This document shows, one piece after another, positions 1-10,519 of a stretch of DNA of 64,000 bases (positions within the stretch are counted from its first letter, which is position 1; each line of letters opens with the position of its first letter). The notes under the pieces were generated by a model, which worked only from the letters and a program-made list of their open reading frames with translations, was not told the DNA's origin and did not search any database. A program made the translations under genes and the position numbers. The stretch comes from Letharia columbiana (taxonomy: Eukaryota; Ascomycota; Lecanoromycetes; Lecanorales; Parmeliaceae): positions 569,501 through 633,500 of the forward strand of contig NW_023501036.1 in the NCBI RefSeq assembly GCF_014066305.1. The letters run 5' to 3'.

Positions 1-312
1 AGGGACAGATGATGGGGATACATGTCATTTGATATAACAACGACACCGGAATTAAGCAGTAGCTCCGCCTACATGACAGCTGGGCTCGCCACTTCTGATA
101 CATATGATTCACTTCTTGCCTTCTGAGCCTTGTCGCTTTTGCATTGCCCTGGCGTTCGCGTTGTAGTACCTGTTACAATACTTGAGAGCTCTTTGTTTGA
201 TCTATAGCTTCGACACGGAACAACACCCTTTCCGGAGTACACTGCAAGACAGACCCGCGTTCCAGGAGATGAGCGATTCTTGAAGGAACACTCTCGTACA
301 AGCTTGTCTACG
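1..312. other. 5' flank of the DUF3684 gene
   Basis: No gene is visible here. The stretch lies directly upstream of the first coding ATG at 313 and presumably holds its promoter and 5' UTR. An in-frame TTG at 280 extends the reading frame slightly upstream, but a TTG start is not expected in a fungal nuclear gene, so it is treated as leader. Confidence 0.5.
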
Positions 313-3300
313 ATGGCGAAGCTCGACTACGATGCGCTGAGGGCGCAGACCATGGGCGCGGGCAACGATGAAGCTGTTACAGTCAACACTCGCGCTCTCA
401 TAGACAAAGTCCTAGCACGATACTCGGGAGAATGGACTACGCTCAGAGAACTCCTCCAGAACGCTGCCGACGCGTCAGCCTCGAAAGTTATTATCAAATT
501 TGAGACTTCGCCCTCACCGACAGTGCCGGTTCCGCAAAGCTCGGATCCATCGGCCCAACTGAAGCATGTACTGTTACATCATACGCTGAAGTCCACGATA
601 GTCGAGAACAACGGCGAAGTGTTCAAAGGTACGGACTGGTCCAGGCTGAAAAAGATCGCTGAAGGTAACCCAGATGAGACAAAAATTGGTGCTTTTGGTG
701 TGGGCTTCTACAGTGTCTTTGCGGACTGCGAGGAGCCATTTGTTTCCTCGGGGAAAGAAGCTTTGGCGTTTTACTGGCAAAAGGATGCCCTGTTTACGAA
801 GAGCTTGGCTTTGCCGAACGGCCAGACTAACAACACCACATTCGTTCTTCCTATGCGCAACCGTACCTCTCCGATCCCGTCTTTGCTATCGCTGTGTCAA
901 TTTCTCACGAGCAGCCTTACATTTGTTGGGCTCGAATCTATCGAGATGTGGCTAGATGAATGGAGGATAATCACATTGAACAAGAAGGTTGCTCCGAGCG
1001 TTGGTCTACAGATACCGAAAGAGGTGGAGAGGAAAACACGAGAAGGCTTGATGCATGTGGCTGATATCACTAAAGAAGCTGCCCAGCTGGATGCACATTG
1101 GTTGAAAGTCGTGGAGTGGAAGCCGAAAGCCGCCTTGAATAATCTAAGCGTTGGGTCGGGTTCGACCGTCAAGGGAGCTCAGTCGAGTCAGTCCCTGCGT
1201 GGGTTCTTCTCCAGGCTGGCTCCTGGTGCCTCGAACAGCGCAGCTCTCGAGAGAGCGGCGACAGAAGAGAAGCAAATCCAGGAGAGTCTAGAGGAAGATC
1301 TTATGGGTGATTCTAATGCTACGATATTTCTGCATGTCAATAAGGCCACAGTCCGGACTCTCGTCAGCCAAAGCTTCAGCTCGGAGCTCGAGAGAGCCAC
1401 AAAGAAGCCTCCTCCCAAGACTACAACAGTCTCCCTTCTCAGTGCATCATACGATGAGCAAATAGCTTCGACCTCCTCCGGTAAAGCTTCCATGGCACCC
1501 AGAATCTTTGGGACATTCATCCCCACTGACGGCAAGGGACGCGTGTTCATTGGCTTCACAACAAATCAAACCACCGGTCTAAACGTTCATATTAGCACAC
1601 CGTCGATCATCCCTACCGTCGAGCGGGAGTCTATTGACTTGAATAACCGATTCATCAGAGTATGGAACGTCGAGCTTTTGCGTGTCGCTGGCATTGTCGC
1701 GCGGGTATCCTGGGGCAATGAAGCTTTGGAGTTGAAGGAGAAGCTTTCTCGAGCATTAAAGGTCGCGGAAAGGAACCACGTGGTCAAAGATGACATCGTT
1801 GCATTGCTCCCCGAAACGCTGTATCTCCACAAAACTTTTACGTGGAATGAGTCAACACCATCCTCCGAGGTTGGGACACTGATGGAGGAAGCGTTCTGGA
1901 CCTGCAACCAAAAGACAACGATAGCTACATTATCAACTCAAGGAGTTCTGCCATCATCCCAAGTACGCATTGCACATGAGGAACTCGGATTTGTCGAAGG
2001 CATACCCCTGCTGCCTGAAGCTTTGGCAGGCGTTGGAGTCATCAAAAAGCTGATAGATTATGGCGTCATTACCGAGGTCACGATATCGGACATCAAGTCA
2101 GAATTGGAAGGAAAAGCTTTGGACGCGGCACAGCTCCGGCGGTTCTTAGAATGGCTTGGGCATAAAGCAAAAATCAATGAGATCGACGGGGTAGTGATTC
2201 GGTCTCTGCTTGATGTTGCTGTTGCAAATGACGATGAAGATGGCAGTGGGAGGGTTATCGTCTTGGCAGAAATGAAGCACTTTCTCAATGTTTCGAGGAT
2301 CCCACCAGAGATGCCTATTCCACCAAACACGCTGCCTTTCAAATTCACCAAGAAGATTAGTAAATCTGAATTGGAAATGCTAGATTTTGAGGATCTGCAT
2401 CTAGTTCCATGGCTCCGATGGCTCATCGAGAATACTGGTGGCCGTGGTGCCCTCTCGTCCGACCAGGATATCACCACGTCACCTGCTTTCGCCAGCAGCG
2501 TCCTACCCATAATATCCAAACAGTGGGAGGGATTAAGCCAGTCATCCAAGTCAACTGTCATTGATTTACTGGCACCGCGGACCGTGATACCGACTAAGAT
2601 GGGCATGAAGAAGCCAGCTGACGCCTACTTCCCCTCGGTAAAGCTATTTGATGACCTTCCCGTGGTCACTGGCCTTCATTCAGTGAAAGACAAGTTATTG
2701 ACGGCGTTGCAAGTACGCGTTCCTATGGCTCCAATTCCTTAGACTGCACACCTCCATTTAATCTCTTCCATTCTTGCTAGCTCGCGCTACTTTGATGAGC
2801 TGTCACCCTTTTCACTGCGTCAAATATGCGTTGTTTCCTTGCTAATGAACTCTTCAGGTACGAAAAACAATAGACATCGGGGTCGTTTTTGATCGATTGA
2901 TGGACCTAACCCCGTCGACCACCTCAAACAAGACGCAGATTCCCGCTTCTTCGAGGAAATGGAGCCATGTGGATCTTATCAAATACTTGGCATCGGTCCA
3001 AAATGACATTCCAGCTGCCGATATCAAGCGATTGAGGACAATGAAAATATGTCCAGCGGAAACAGAAGCTCTCCAGCCTTCCGCCGAACGTTACCAGGCC
3101 TCGGAGCTTTTTGAGCCCGACCAGGCGCTCAGACGGCTCAAGCTGCGTACTATGCATTGGCCAGGTATCTATCGTCCTGAAAGCCAGGAGGGCAAGTTTC
3201 TTAAAGTTCTTGGATTACGCCCGTATCCAGGCTACCCAGACCTCATTCATATTATGTCAACTGCAGCTGCAAGTGGAGATCTGCCCCTCCGGGATCAGGC

Positions 3301-5737
3301 TTTGAGATATTTCATTGATTACCACCAAACGAAAGGCTATTCCCAGTACGATCACACAAGCGTGACGTCTGGATATCTACCCATCGAAGGCTCGGAAAAG
3401 AAGGTGGCAAGTCCGAACGACTGTTTCTCGAACGAGCGCGCAGCTATCATGGGCTTTGATGTTTTGCGACACGACCTGCACGTCCACGCTTTAAAGTTTG
3501 GCGTCAAGCCTGACCCACCGATTGCAGAATGTGTCAGCCGCTTAATCAGCAATCCACCACAATCTAAACGCAATGCCCGCGAAGTCTTCGCCTATTTTGC
3601 GAGTCGGCTGTCAGAGATGCACGACCGATATGCGGAGACACTCAGTGGGGCTTCCATAGTCCCTGTGATGTCCAAGTCGAGCAGTATCGCCAGCCCAAAG
3701 TCCGAAAGTTCAGAGCGAATCGTACATATACCGCCTCGCATCTGCTTTCTTGGCGATGGCGAGAAGTACGCAGATGTCTTTGATTATGTCGATTTCGGTC
3801 AGGAAGCCAATACCTTTCTCTTAAGGGTCGGTTCCAAGCACGAACCTAGCACGACTGAGTTGACAAAGCTTTTGGTTCGCGAGCCAGCGAGAATCTTTTC
3901 GGTGCTCGGCGACACCAGGTATTTGGAGTTGCTACGGAGTGTGGCAGCTTCTTGGCGCACTTTGAAGAAAGACAAAGCCTTGGTCAAGGAGATGAAGGCG
4001 GCTAAATGCCTGCTCGCATATAGAGAGATCAGCTCGAAGTTATCGAAAGGCGAATACGAAGAGGAGGAAGAGTCCGGGATTAAGTCCTGGGAACTTGCAA
4101 ACGCCAGCCAGGTGGTCATTGTAGATGACATCATCACCTATAACCTGTTCAAATCGAGTCTTCTGGCGGCTCCTATGGAGGAGACTCTTGAGGAGTTCTA
4201 CCACAGTCTCGGCGCTCCTGAGGTCGCCAGTCTCCTCGAGGAACAACAAAGCATCGGCATGGTCTCGAAGGACCAAACGTCAGCGTTGAAACTACAACAA
4301 TTACTTCACGAGCGATCGCGGCTCTTCCTACACGACTACTCCTCTGAAATGATTAAGCACAATGCAAAATGGATAGAGCAGAATCTCAAGGTGAAATGCG
4401 TGCAGACAATTGCTCTTAGGAGGTCGCTGCGGGGGTACAACTTGAGTCACCGAGAGTCTAGGAGCGCTGTGGTCCACAGCGACAAGCCAATACTGTATAT
4501 CATTTCCAAAGGCTACGATATGCTCGAGGTCAGTCAGGCCCTGGTGCCTGTTTTACTGCAGCGCTCGAAGCCCCAATACATCTTTATGCTCGAGATGATA
4601 TTGGAATCCAGTCTGCAGAAGCTACGCTCGAGAGGTTACAATGTAGGCCGAATCATGCAACAGAAGGAAACGGAAGCTCGCATCGCCGATGAGGCTCTCA
4701 AGCAGCAACAAGAGGAGCAACAACGGGAGATCAAAGAGCGCGAAGCAGCTTGGAAAGAAGCACACGCCGCGAGCGCCGCAAAGGCCCAACAGAACGCAAT
4801 GCCGGGGATCTTCCCCGACTCGCCCGATCGTCCAAGCTTGACTAATTCAGTTGAGGCAGAGCCTATTATGGACAGACCCCGAGGCTTGTTCTCTGGCATA
4901 CGTAAGCAATTCGGATTCGACAATCAGCGGCCGTCCGTCCAAAACAATCCTGCAAGCAGAGGCAAAAATCGTGTCATTGAGGCTCCTCGGGATGATGCAC
5001 CGCCGCCATATTCACAGAATGAAGGACATGTTTCACAAACGCAGATCCCACAGCCAGAGACTGTAACGGCACCGCATCACCTCCAGCAAAATCTAGTCAA
5101 CGCCATTCAAGCTTCCCGAGCGCACAACACAGCAAGCGTGATCAGCCAGCCAGCTGTAAACGACGTTAAAGAGGCAGGTGGATCATATTGTGACGCAAGA
5201 CCAGGCCAAGATATATCACTTATTGGGGAGACCTCTAAGGTCCGGATCTTTCTATCTAACACCGTCGCCGCAAATGGCCTGAATGCCACCAAATTCATGG
5301 AAGCCAATGTCTCCGCCTTGAAACTCTTCGCTACAGTTCTGTTGGACTGCGCCGATGTCTTCGCTCTCAATCGCTCTACGGTGCACATCTTCTACGATGA
5401 CGCTGGTAGCACCATTGCTTTCAATCAAAGCAAAGCTCTCTTCTTCAATTACAGATACTTTGAAAACTTGCACTTGCCATTAGTGCAACAGGGAAACAAG
5501 ACCGATGCTATTGTGTACTGGTGTGTCGTTATGGCACACGAATTGTCGCATAATCTAGTCTCCGATCACTCCGCGCAGCACAGCTACTACACCGAAGCCA
5601 TGGTCATCCAATACTTCGGTAAGATTGCCTCCAAGATCGGCGCGCAACAATGGTCAAATTCTACTGGAGGACCGACTCTACCTCCGGATCCAATCCGACC
5701 TACCCATCTGCAGAATCGATTGGTGGACATAGACTGA
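313..5737 (+). CDS. GHKL-ATPase / DUF3684 large protein
   Basis: Two exons, 313..2712 and 2858..5737, give a 1,759-aa protein. The 145-base intron has a GT start, a GCTAATGAAC branch region and a TTCAG end, and it joins the two long open frames in phase. The N-terminus carries a GHKL/HSP90-type ATP-binding fold: the N-box ELLQNAADA is near residue 46 and the glycine-rich KIGAFGVGFYSVF near residue 124. The middle and C-terminal parts match the fungal DUF3684 family. There is a charged Gln/Glu-rich coiled-coil-like stretch near residues 1400-1440, a PPPY motif after it, and a zincin-like HELSH near residue 1694 followed by a conserved-looking His/Tyr-rich tail. No substrate is known to me; sacsin- or Hsp90-like chaperone activity is inference from the ATPase fold. 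The start is the ATG at 313, the first one in frame. Confidence 0.88.
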
Positions 5738-6417
5738 TTTCAGCATGAATGGTATGATGTACGAAGAGGCTTTTGCCGGACGATTATCAGGGCGATACGA
5801 AGGGTCTAGAAGGATATAGGAATGGATAGGTCTAGCATACGGTAACAGGCGTTGTCGAGCCGGCCCTTAACCCGGTCATGGATAGGCTGAAGTTACCCTG
5901 ACCATGTCAGCGCAGGATTGTTTCCTCATCATTCGTGTACAATCTTCCCCTGAGGTGATATCTATTCCATGGGGATCTTATCATGCCTTACCAAGCTGGC
6001 TCTCATGCTAATGCGCATCGTCGTCACGCATCACATCTTTTCCTTTCTTTGACTATGACTTTGACAAATGTTGGGTTAAGCTAAGATCGGGATAGGTAAG
6101 TGTCGGAATGTTTTAGATCGGATGAACGGGCCCATGAGGGTCCATGAGGGTCTTTGAGGGTCTATGGGCGCTTTTTTGGCGTGGGAGCTTCACCCCGCAC
6201 TCGCATGTCGGCTCTTCGGGAGGTTTGGTCTCTATTGACATCACTTTCAACCGCCTACCGCATTCCTTGCTTCATATCTTACTATAAGATGTCTACTTAT
6301 CTACCGCCTCTTCCTTTCTTGACTCCCATCATTGCCTTCCAACTCTCTATCTTGAACCAAGTGACCAAGACGATACCAAAACACCATCAACAAGTCCCCC
6401 CTATCACTTCGCCCACA
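5738..6417. other. Intergenic region
   Basis: No gene is recognised between the two plus-strand genes. It should contain the terminator of the DUF3684 gene and the promoter of the GFA gene. A short 10-bp tandem repeat lies at 6131..6168. An open frame reaches the GFA start from 6154, but GFA homology begins only at the ATG at 6418. Confidence 0.5.
6131..6168. repeat. 10-bp tandem repeat, about four copies
   Basis: Decamer units of the form CCATGAGGGT, TCATGAGGGT or CTTTGAGGGT are repeated head to tail, about 250 bases upstream of the GFA gene. No function is implied by the sequence alone. Confidence 0.7.
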
Positions 6418-6992
6418 ATGACAAAAGGCTCCTGCATGTGCTCCGCCATTGAGTACGAATACACCGGCGAACCCATGGTGACAGCCCTCTGCCACTGCAC
6501 CGACTGCCAGAAATGGTCCGGTGGCGCCTACACCTCCAACGTCGTCGTCCCGCGCAAAGACTTCAAAGTCATCAAAGGCAGCCCCAAAAGCTACAAGATC
6601 AAAGGCGATTCCGGCAAGATCAATGACCATTGGTTCTGCGGCGGTACGCCACTCCCCCCCCCCAACGGTCAGGATAGGGAGCCAAGTGCGCTGACGGCGA
6701 AGCGCGGCCGCAAGATTGCGGAAGCAGTCTCTACACGGAACTCGAAGTCATGCCCGACGCCGTGTGCATCAAGGCGGGCGGCATCGACGACAAGGCGGTG
6801 CGGGATTTCAAAACGACCGCGGTGGAGTTTTACTGCAAGGATCGGATGGCGTATTCGAAGGCGGTCGAGGGGGCGGAGCAGAAGCCTGTGCGTAACCCCC
6901 CCTGTGCGGGAATCTTGTGCTGTGGAGGGAGACTTTGTCTGCTCTCGGTGGGGATGGGGGGTAAGCTGACTGTTGTTTAGGTGTTTGGGTAG
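6418..6992 (+). CDS. GFA (glutathione-dependent formaldehyde-activating) domain protein
   Basis: Three exons (6418..6643, 6715..6887, 6981..6992) give a 136-aa protein. Intron 1 (71 bases) restores the Zn-binding CGDCG motif across the junction. Intron 2 (93 bases) leaves a 12-base last exon ending in the short tail VFG. The family (CENP-V/GFA, Mss4-like fold) binds zinc through cysteine pairs, visible here as CMC at residues 6-8 and CHCTDC at 25-30, with more cysteines near residue 73. Family members are small soluble proteins whose activity on S-hydroxymethylglutathione is often only assumed, so the enzymatic role is inference. The ATG at 6418 starts directly at the conserved domain. It lies in tandem with, but well separated from, the DUF3684 gene. 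Confidence 0.85.
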
Positions 6993-8566
6993 GAAGGGGT
7001 AGGGCTGAGGGAGTGAGTGGGGGATTTGCTGACTGGAAGGCTAGAGGTCCTGGCCTGGGTAGTACTAGATTATCAGGCCTGTGATTTGTTCATGTTGCGA
7101 GAAGGGGCGTGGAATGGGGGATTGGCGCTTCGGATGGAGGTGGATCCTGGCCTCTCTCTCTGTATGAAATTTGTTTTGATATCCATAATGATGAAATCGA
7201 GCAGACGGGAAATTTACCTCTTCCGTCTAACCCAACCTTGGTGATACACCCACCCCAGCCGAACCAAAGGGTAGTGCCCGCATTCCTCGCTTCCAGCAAT
7301 CAGTCTTACCTTACCTATCCCTGTACCGTAGGTGCTACTACCACCCCTCCCCCTTCTAATAAGGCACCGACCCAAACCGCCACCCATCCCCCCTCACCCC
7401 CCACCACCTCGAAGATACCAAAACCCCTGCACACCCAGTCCACAAATCCCCCTTCCCCCACCCCCACAAATCCCAACCACGTCCAAACCCTCGGACCCCG
7501 TCCGCACCGATCCTCAGCACGTTTATCAAAAAAGAGTGCCTTCGCGGACCGCGGCGACGCACGCGCTCTGGCCCGGGGGACGGACGGGTTGACGGGTGAG
7601 GGGCGATGCGCGGGCTCGGTCGGGTGCGCCACGTCGTGGCAGGAAGGCGGGCGGGCGGGGCCGGGAGTTGTGGAAAGGGGGGGGGGGGGTGGGTGGTGGT
7701 GGTGGTGGGGGGGAAGTTTGAGGCTGGGGATGAAGTGGGGGAGGGGCGGGGTGGGGGTTGATGTTTGATGTTGATGTTGATGTTGATGTTGGTTTGGGTT
7801 TGGTTTGGTTGGTATTGTAGTCTTGGCTGGGGGAAGGCGTAGCTGAGGCTCTGGGTTTCCGCCGTCGCCGCGGATGGTGACGGAGAGGGCTGTTTGAGGT
7901 GAGGGGTTGATGGCGATGTCTTGGGGGGGCGGGGAAGGAGGTGTCTCCGTCCTCGGTTTGGGGGAATACGGGGCCGAGGCCGGGGCCGAGGCCCTTTTCG
8001 GGGTCGACGGGGTAACAGGGGACGCCGCGACGGCGCCGGCGTTGGGGACACGGGCTGGGGGGAAAGGTCGGTCGGTGAATGAGGCTGGAGCTTGCTGGTT
8101 TAAAGGTGAGTAGGCTACCGAGACAGATGTTTTGCCGAGCGTAAGGGGCTGGCGTTCGGGTCAATCTGTGATCGCTAGGTCCCCACAGATTCCTAATCGT
8201 TGAGGAGAAATGCACGTTAGAAATACGGCCGGACGGTCAGCGGCGTCGTCTCCATGAGGGTTTTGCAGGTGGAATAAACGTTCCTGACCCAGGTATGACA
8301 TTCTATGACGGGGAAGGTGATCCCAAATGCGGCCAAAGCCGATCATGTAAAACAATACCATCCAGGCATCCATACAAAGACACCCGTGCGCCCGCGAGTT
8401 ATCACTTCCGCCTTTCGCAATATTGACTCATCAAATCCTGTAAAATCATCAGGCCTCCACCCATGCCAAAGCTCAATGCATCTCCAAAGATTTGAAGGCC
8501 TTTGCGATTTTCGGTCATAGGAACCTCTGAATGAAGACCGCTGCTGCGTGCTCTGTCATCACCATC
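6993..8566. other. Low-complexity C-rich then G-rich intergenic DNA
   Basis: No gene is supported. On the plus strand the stretch from about 7330 to 7510 is strongly C-rich, and about 7560-8060 is strongly G-rich, with a 13-G run, GGT and GATGTT simple repeats and GGCCGAGG-type repeats. Because stop codons are rare in such DNA, several proline- or arginine-rich frames stay open on the minus strand (for example 7356..8051 and 7526..8215). None shows a recognisable domain. A minus-strand exon of a proline-rich protein cannot be excluded. Confidence 0.5.
7677..7806. repeat. Poly-G, (GGT)n and (GATGTT)n simple repeats
   Basis: A run of 13 G is followed by GGT repeats (7690 to about 7706). A GATGTT hexamer array runs from about 7757 to 7790 and grades into GGTTT repeats. 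These are simple-sequence expansions in a G-rich strand. Confidence 0.85.
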
Positions 8567-10519
8567 TTACAAATGCTTCACCGTGGTCCACAAGAAAACG
8601 AGGCGATCTACCAACTCCATATCCGCCATCCCCGGATCGCCTTGTTCGCTTCCGCGCTGCCACCTCTCAGAGCTCCCTCTTTCCAGCACGCTATCCACTA
8701 AATCCAAGTCAATGCCTGGATCCTGGATTCTAGTTCGCGCCGCTGCCGTATCTTGCGTCTCTGGAAACTTGAACTCCGTGGGTGCTGAAAAAGACCAGGT
8801 ATAACGAGGAGAGGTTGGACCTGAGGGTTCTTCCATGAGAGCTGATGCGTCGAGTGCACTTCGATGCTGTTGCATGCGTGCCTGCTGGTGAAAGTCTTGA
8901 CCAAGGACATTCTCGTCCATTAACTCTTTGTACTCGTCTGTCGTCTCCATAAATCTGTTTTTCTGCTCTTCGTCACCTTCAGTCAAGTAGGCGTTGTCGA
9001 TGGATGAAGGGGCGGCCGCATCATACGATGTGCCGACAGGAATTATGATGTCCGGAGAGTCGTCCCCCAACTCCGGCCAAATGAATTTCCGGTCTTTTTC
9101 TTGGGGACGCGTATGTGTTGAACTCTCTTCTCCTCTCTTCATCGATGCCTTTGAATCGACATCGCTACCAGGATCGCGCTCGTCGGAATGAGATTCCTCT
9201 CCGCTGTGCAGCGCCGCATGTCTTTTGAGATCGAACAGGCGCGCGAAAGATTCGCCGCAGACTGTGCATAGAAAAGGTCGCTCCCCAGTATGGGTCCGGA
9301 GGTGAGATCGTAAGTTGTAAGCGCGAGTGAACTTCTTCGGGCATAATGTGCACTGAAAAGTATCGGCTTGCTTTTGAATGCGCTTCTCTGCATCAGAGGC
9401 GGGAGGCCGTAGGGGATCGGCACGCTCGAGAATCCGGTCACTGTTGGGGACGTCGTCGCTGAAAGAGAGTAGGTAATGTCTACTTGAGATTGCAGATTTC
9501 GGTTCATTGAAAAAATTGCGGTCGGCTTCCATCTTCGCTTCTGCAGCCGAGTCTGAGAAGCTGTCATCTCGCTGGAACGTTGGGCGATCTGCACCGGGTC
9601 TGACATTAGAAGATAGGTCTGGACCAGCGCCTTGGCTCAGATTTGTATTATTGTTGTAGATGCATTTTACCCCGTATTGTTCGCAATGGACACACATTGG
9701 CTCGGCCCTGTCGCATTTGACCCTCTGTTCTCTACAGGCTGTGCATGCTGCAACTGCACGACGCATGGGTGGCCTGTACCCTGATCCCGTGACGTGCGAA
9801 TTGATCACCTCTTCATCGATTTTGAATCGAGTGACGGGCTCTATTGCTTCATCCACAGCACTTTCGACGAGGTCCCCTCCCATGGAAGACAGTTCTGCCA
9901 TTTCTTCTTGGGGTTCCTCATACAGCTCGGCATGACCTTTGACGTTACCATAATTGTCAATGATATCTCCGTCTTCATCAACAGCACGGCCAATAAGTCG
10001 CGTCGCATCGCCCTCGACAACGACTCCAACTCTACGTTTATTTTCGTCTTCAATCATGCCATCCTTGACAACGACACAGCCCTCCAGCCCAGCGAAAGAA
10101 CCTTCAGCTTTAGCCTCGCGCTCATTCTCAGGGATAAGCTCGCACCGTCCGATGACCTTGCCGAGATCATTCCAGAGCTGACCGTCCTCGTCACATATCT
10201 TGCCGACAAGCTCGTTTGCCTTGCCTTCCACGAGACGAGCGATCGGGACGCCTTCAGGACCGATAACCATGCCTTGCTTGTTGGTCTGAAGTCCCTTAAG
10301 AATCGATGTATCCGCTTGCTCTGCGTGGCCAATGTTGTTGCCATGCTTGTTGACAGAATTCGGTTTCAATTCCCTGATAGTCCGCCAACGACAGTAAGCC
10401 ATTTTGCCAAAAGTATTCAATGAGGGCAAAGTCATATCGAGCGGCCGCCAGACGATGGCCCAAACAATGATGATGATTCTTGACGTGGTCCATGCGGTCG
10501 CGCCAACTGACAACACCAA
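8567..10519 (-). CDS. DUF3659 repeats, Zn2Cys6 and C2H2 zinc-finger protein (probable 3' part of the gene to its right)
   Basis: This minus-strand frame encodes 650 aa. From its N-terminus come tandem DUF3659 units (typical pattern LKGL..NKQG....EG.P.ARLVEG), then a Zn2Cys6 binuclear cluster (ACTACREQRVKCD and CVHCEQYGVKC, residues about 255-285), then two C2H2 fingers (residues about 388-440, linker HTGERPF) of the kind seen in Crz1/Msn2-type factors. An acidic Ser/Pro-rich tail follows. The first 40-odd residues are an out-of-frame reading of the gene upstream and are probably not translated. Deleting one G from a GGG run (10372..10374 on the plus strand as CCC) would join this frame to the preceding one as ...ADYQELKPN..., completing the end of a DUF3659 unit. 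A nuclear DNA-binding role is inferred from the two finger types. Confidence 0.75.
   Translation of the reverse strand: MVLSVGATAWTTSRIIIIVWAIVWRPLDMTLPSLNTFGKMAYCRWRTIRELKPNSVNKHGNNIGHAEQADTSILKGLQTNKQGMVIGPEGVPIARLVEGKANELVGKICDEDGQLWNDLGKVIGRCELIPENEREAKAEGSFAGLEGCVVVKDGMIEDENKRRVGVVVEGDATRLIGRAVDEDGDIIDNYGNVKGHAELYEEPQEEMAELSSMGGDLVESAVDEAIEPVTRFKIDEEVINSHVTGSGYRPPMRRAVAACTACREQRVKCDRAEPMCVHCEQYGVKCIYNNNTNLSQGAGPDLSSNVRPGADRPTFQRDDSFSDSAAEAKMEADRNFFNEPKSAISSRHYLLSFSDDVPNSDRILERADPLRPPASDAEKRIQKQADTFQCTLCPKKFTRAYNLRSHLRTHTGERPFLCTVCGESFARLFDLKRHAALHSGEESHSDERDPGSDVDSKASMKRGEESSTHTRPQEKDRKFIWPELGDDSPDIIIPVGTSYDAAAPSSIDNAYLTEGDEEQKNRFMETTDEYKELMDENVLGQDFHQQARMQQHRSALDASALMEEPSGPTSPRYTWSFSAPTEFKFPETQDTAAARTRIQDPGIDLDLVDSVLERGSSERWQRGSEQGDPGMADMELVDRLVFLWTTVKHL

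Noticed and set aside
7356..8215. Long proline/arginine-rich minus-strand frames
   Set aside because: Stops are depleted in all frames by the GC-rich simple sequence. The frames overlap each other, carry no domain and follow the repeats.
9794..10423. Plus-strand frame of 209 codons
   Set aside because: It is the antisense shadow of the DUF3659 repeats on the minus strand.
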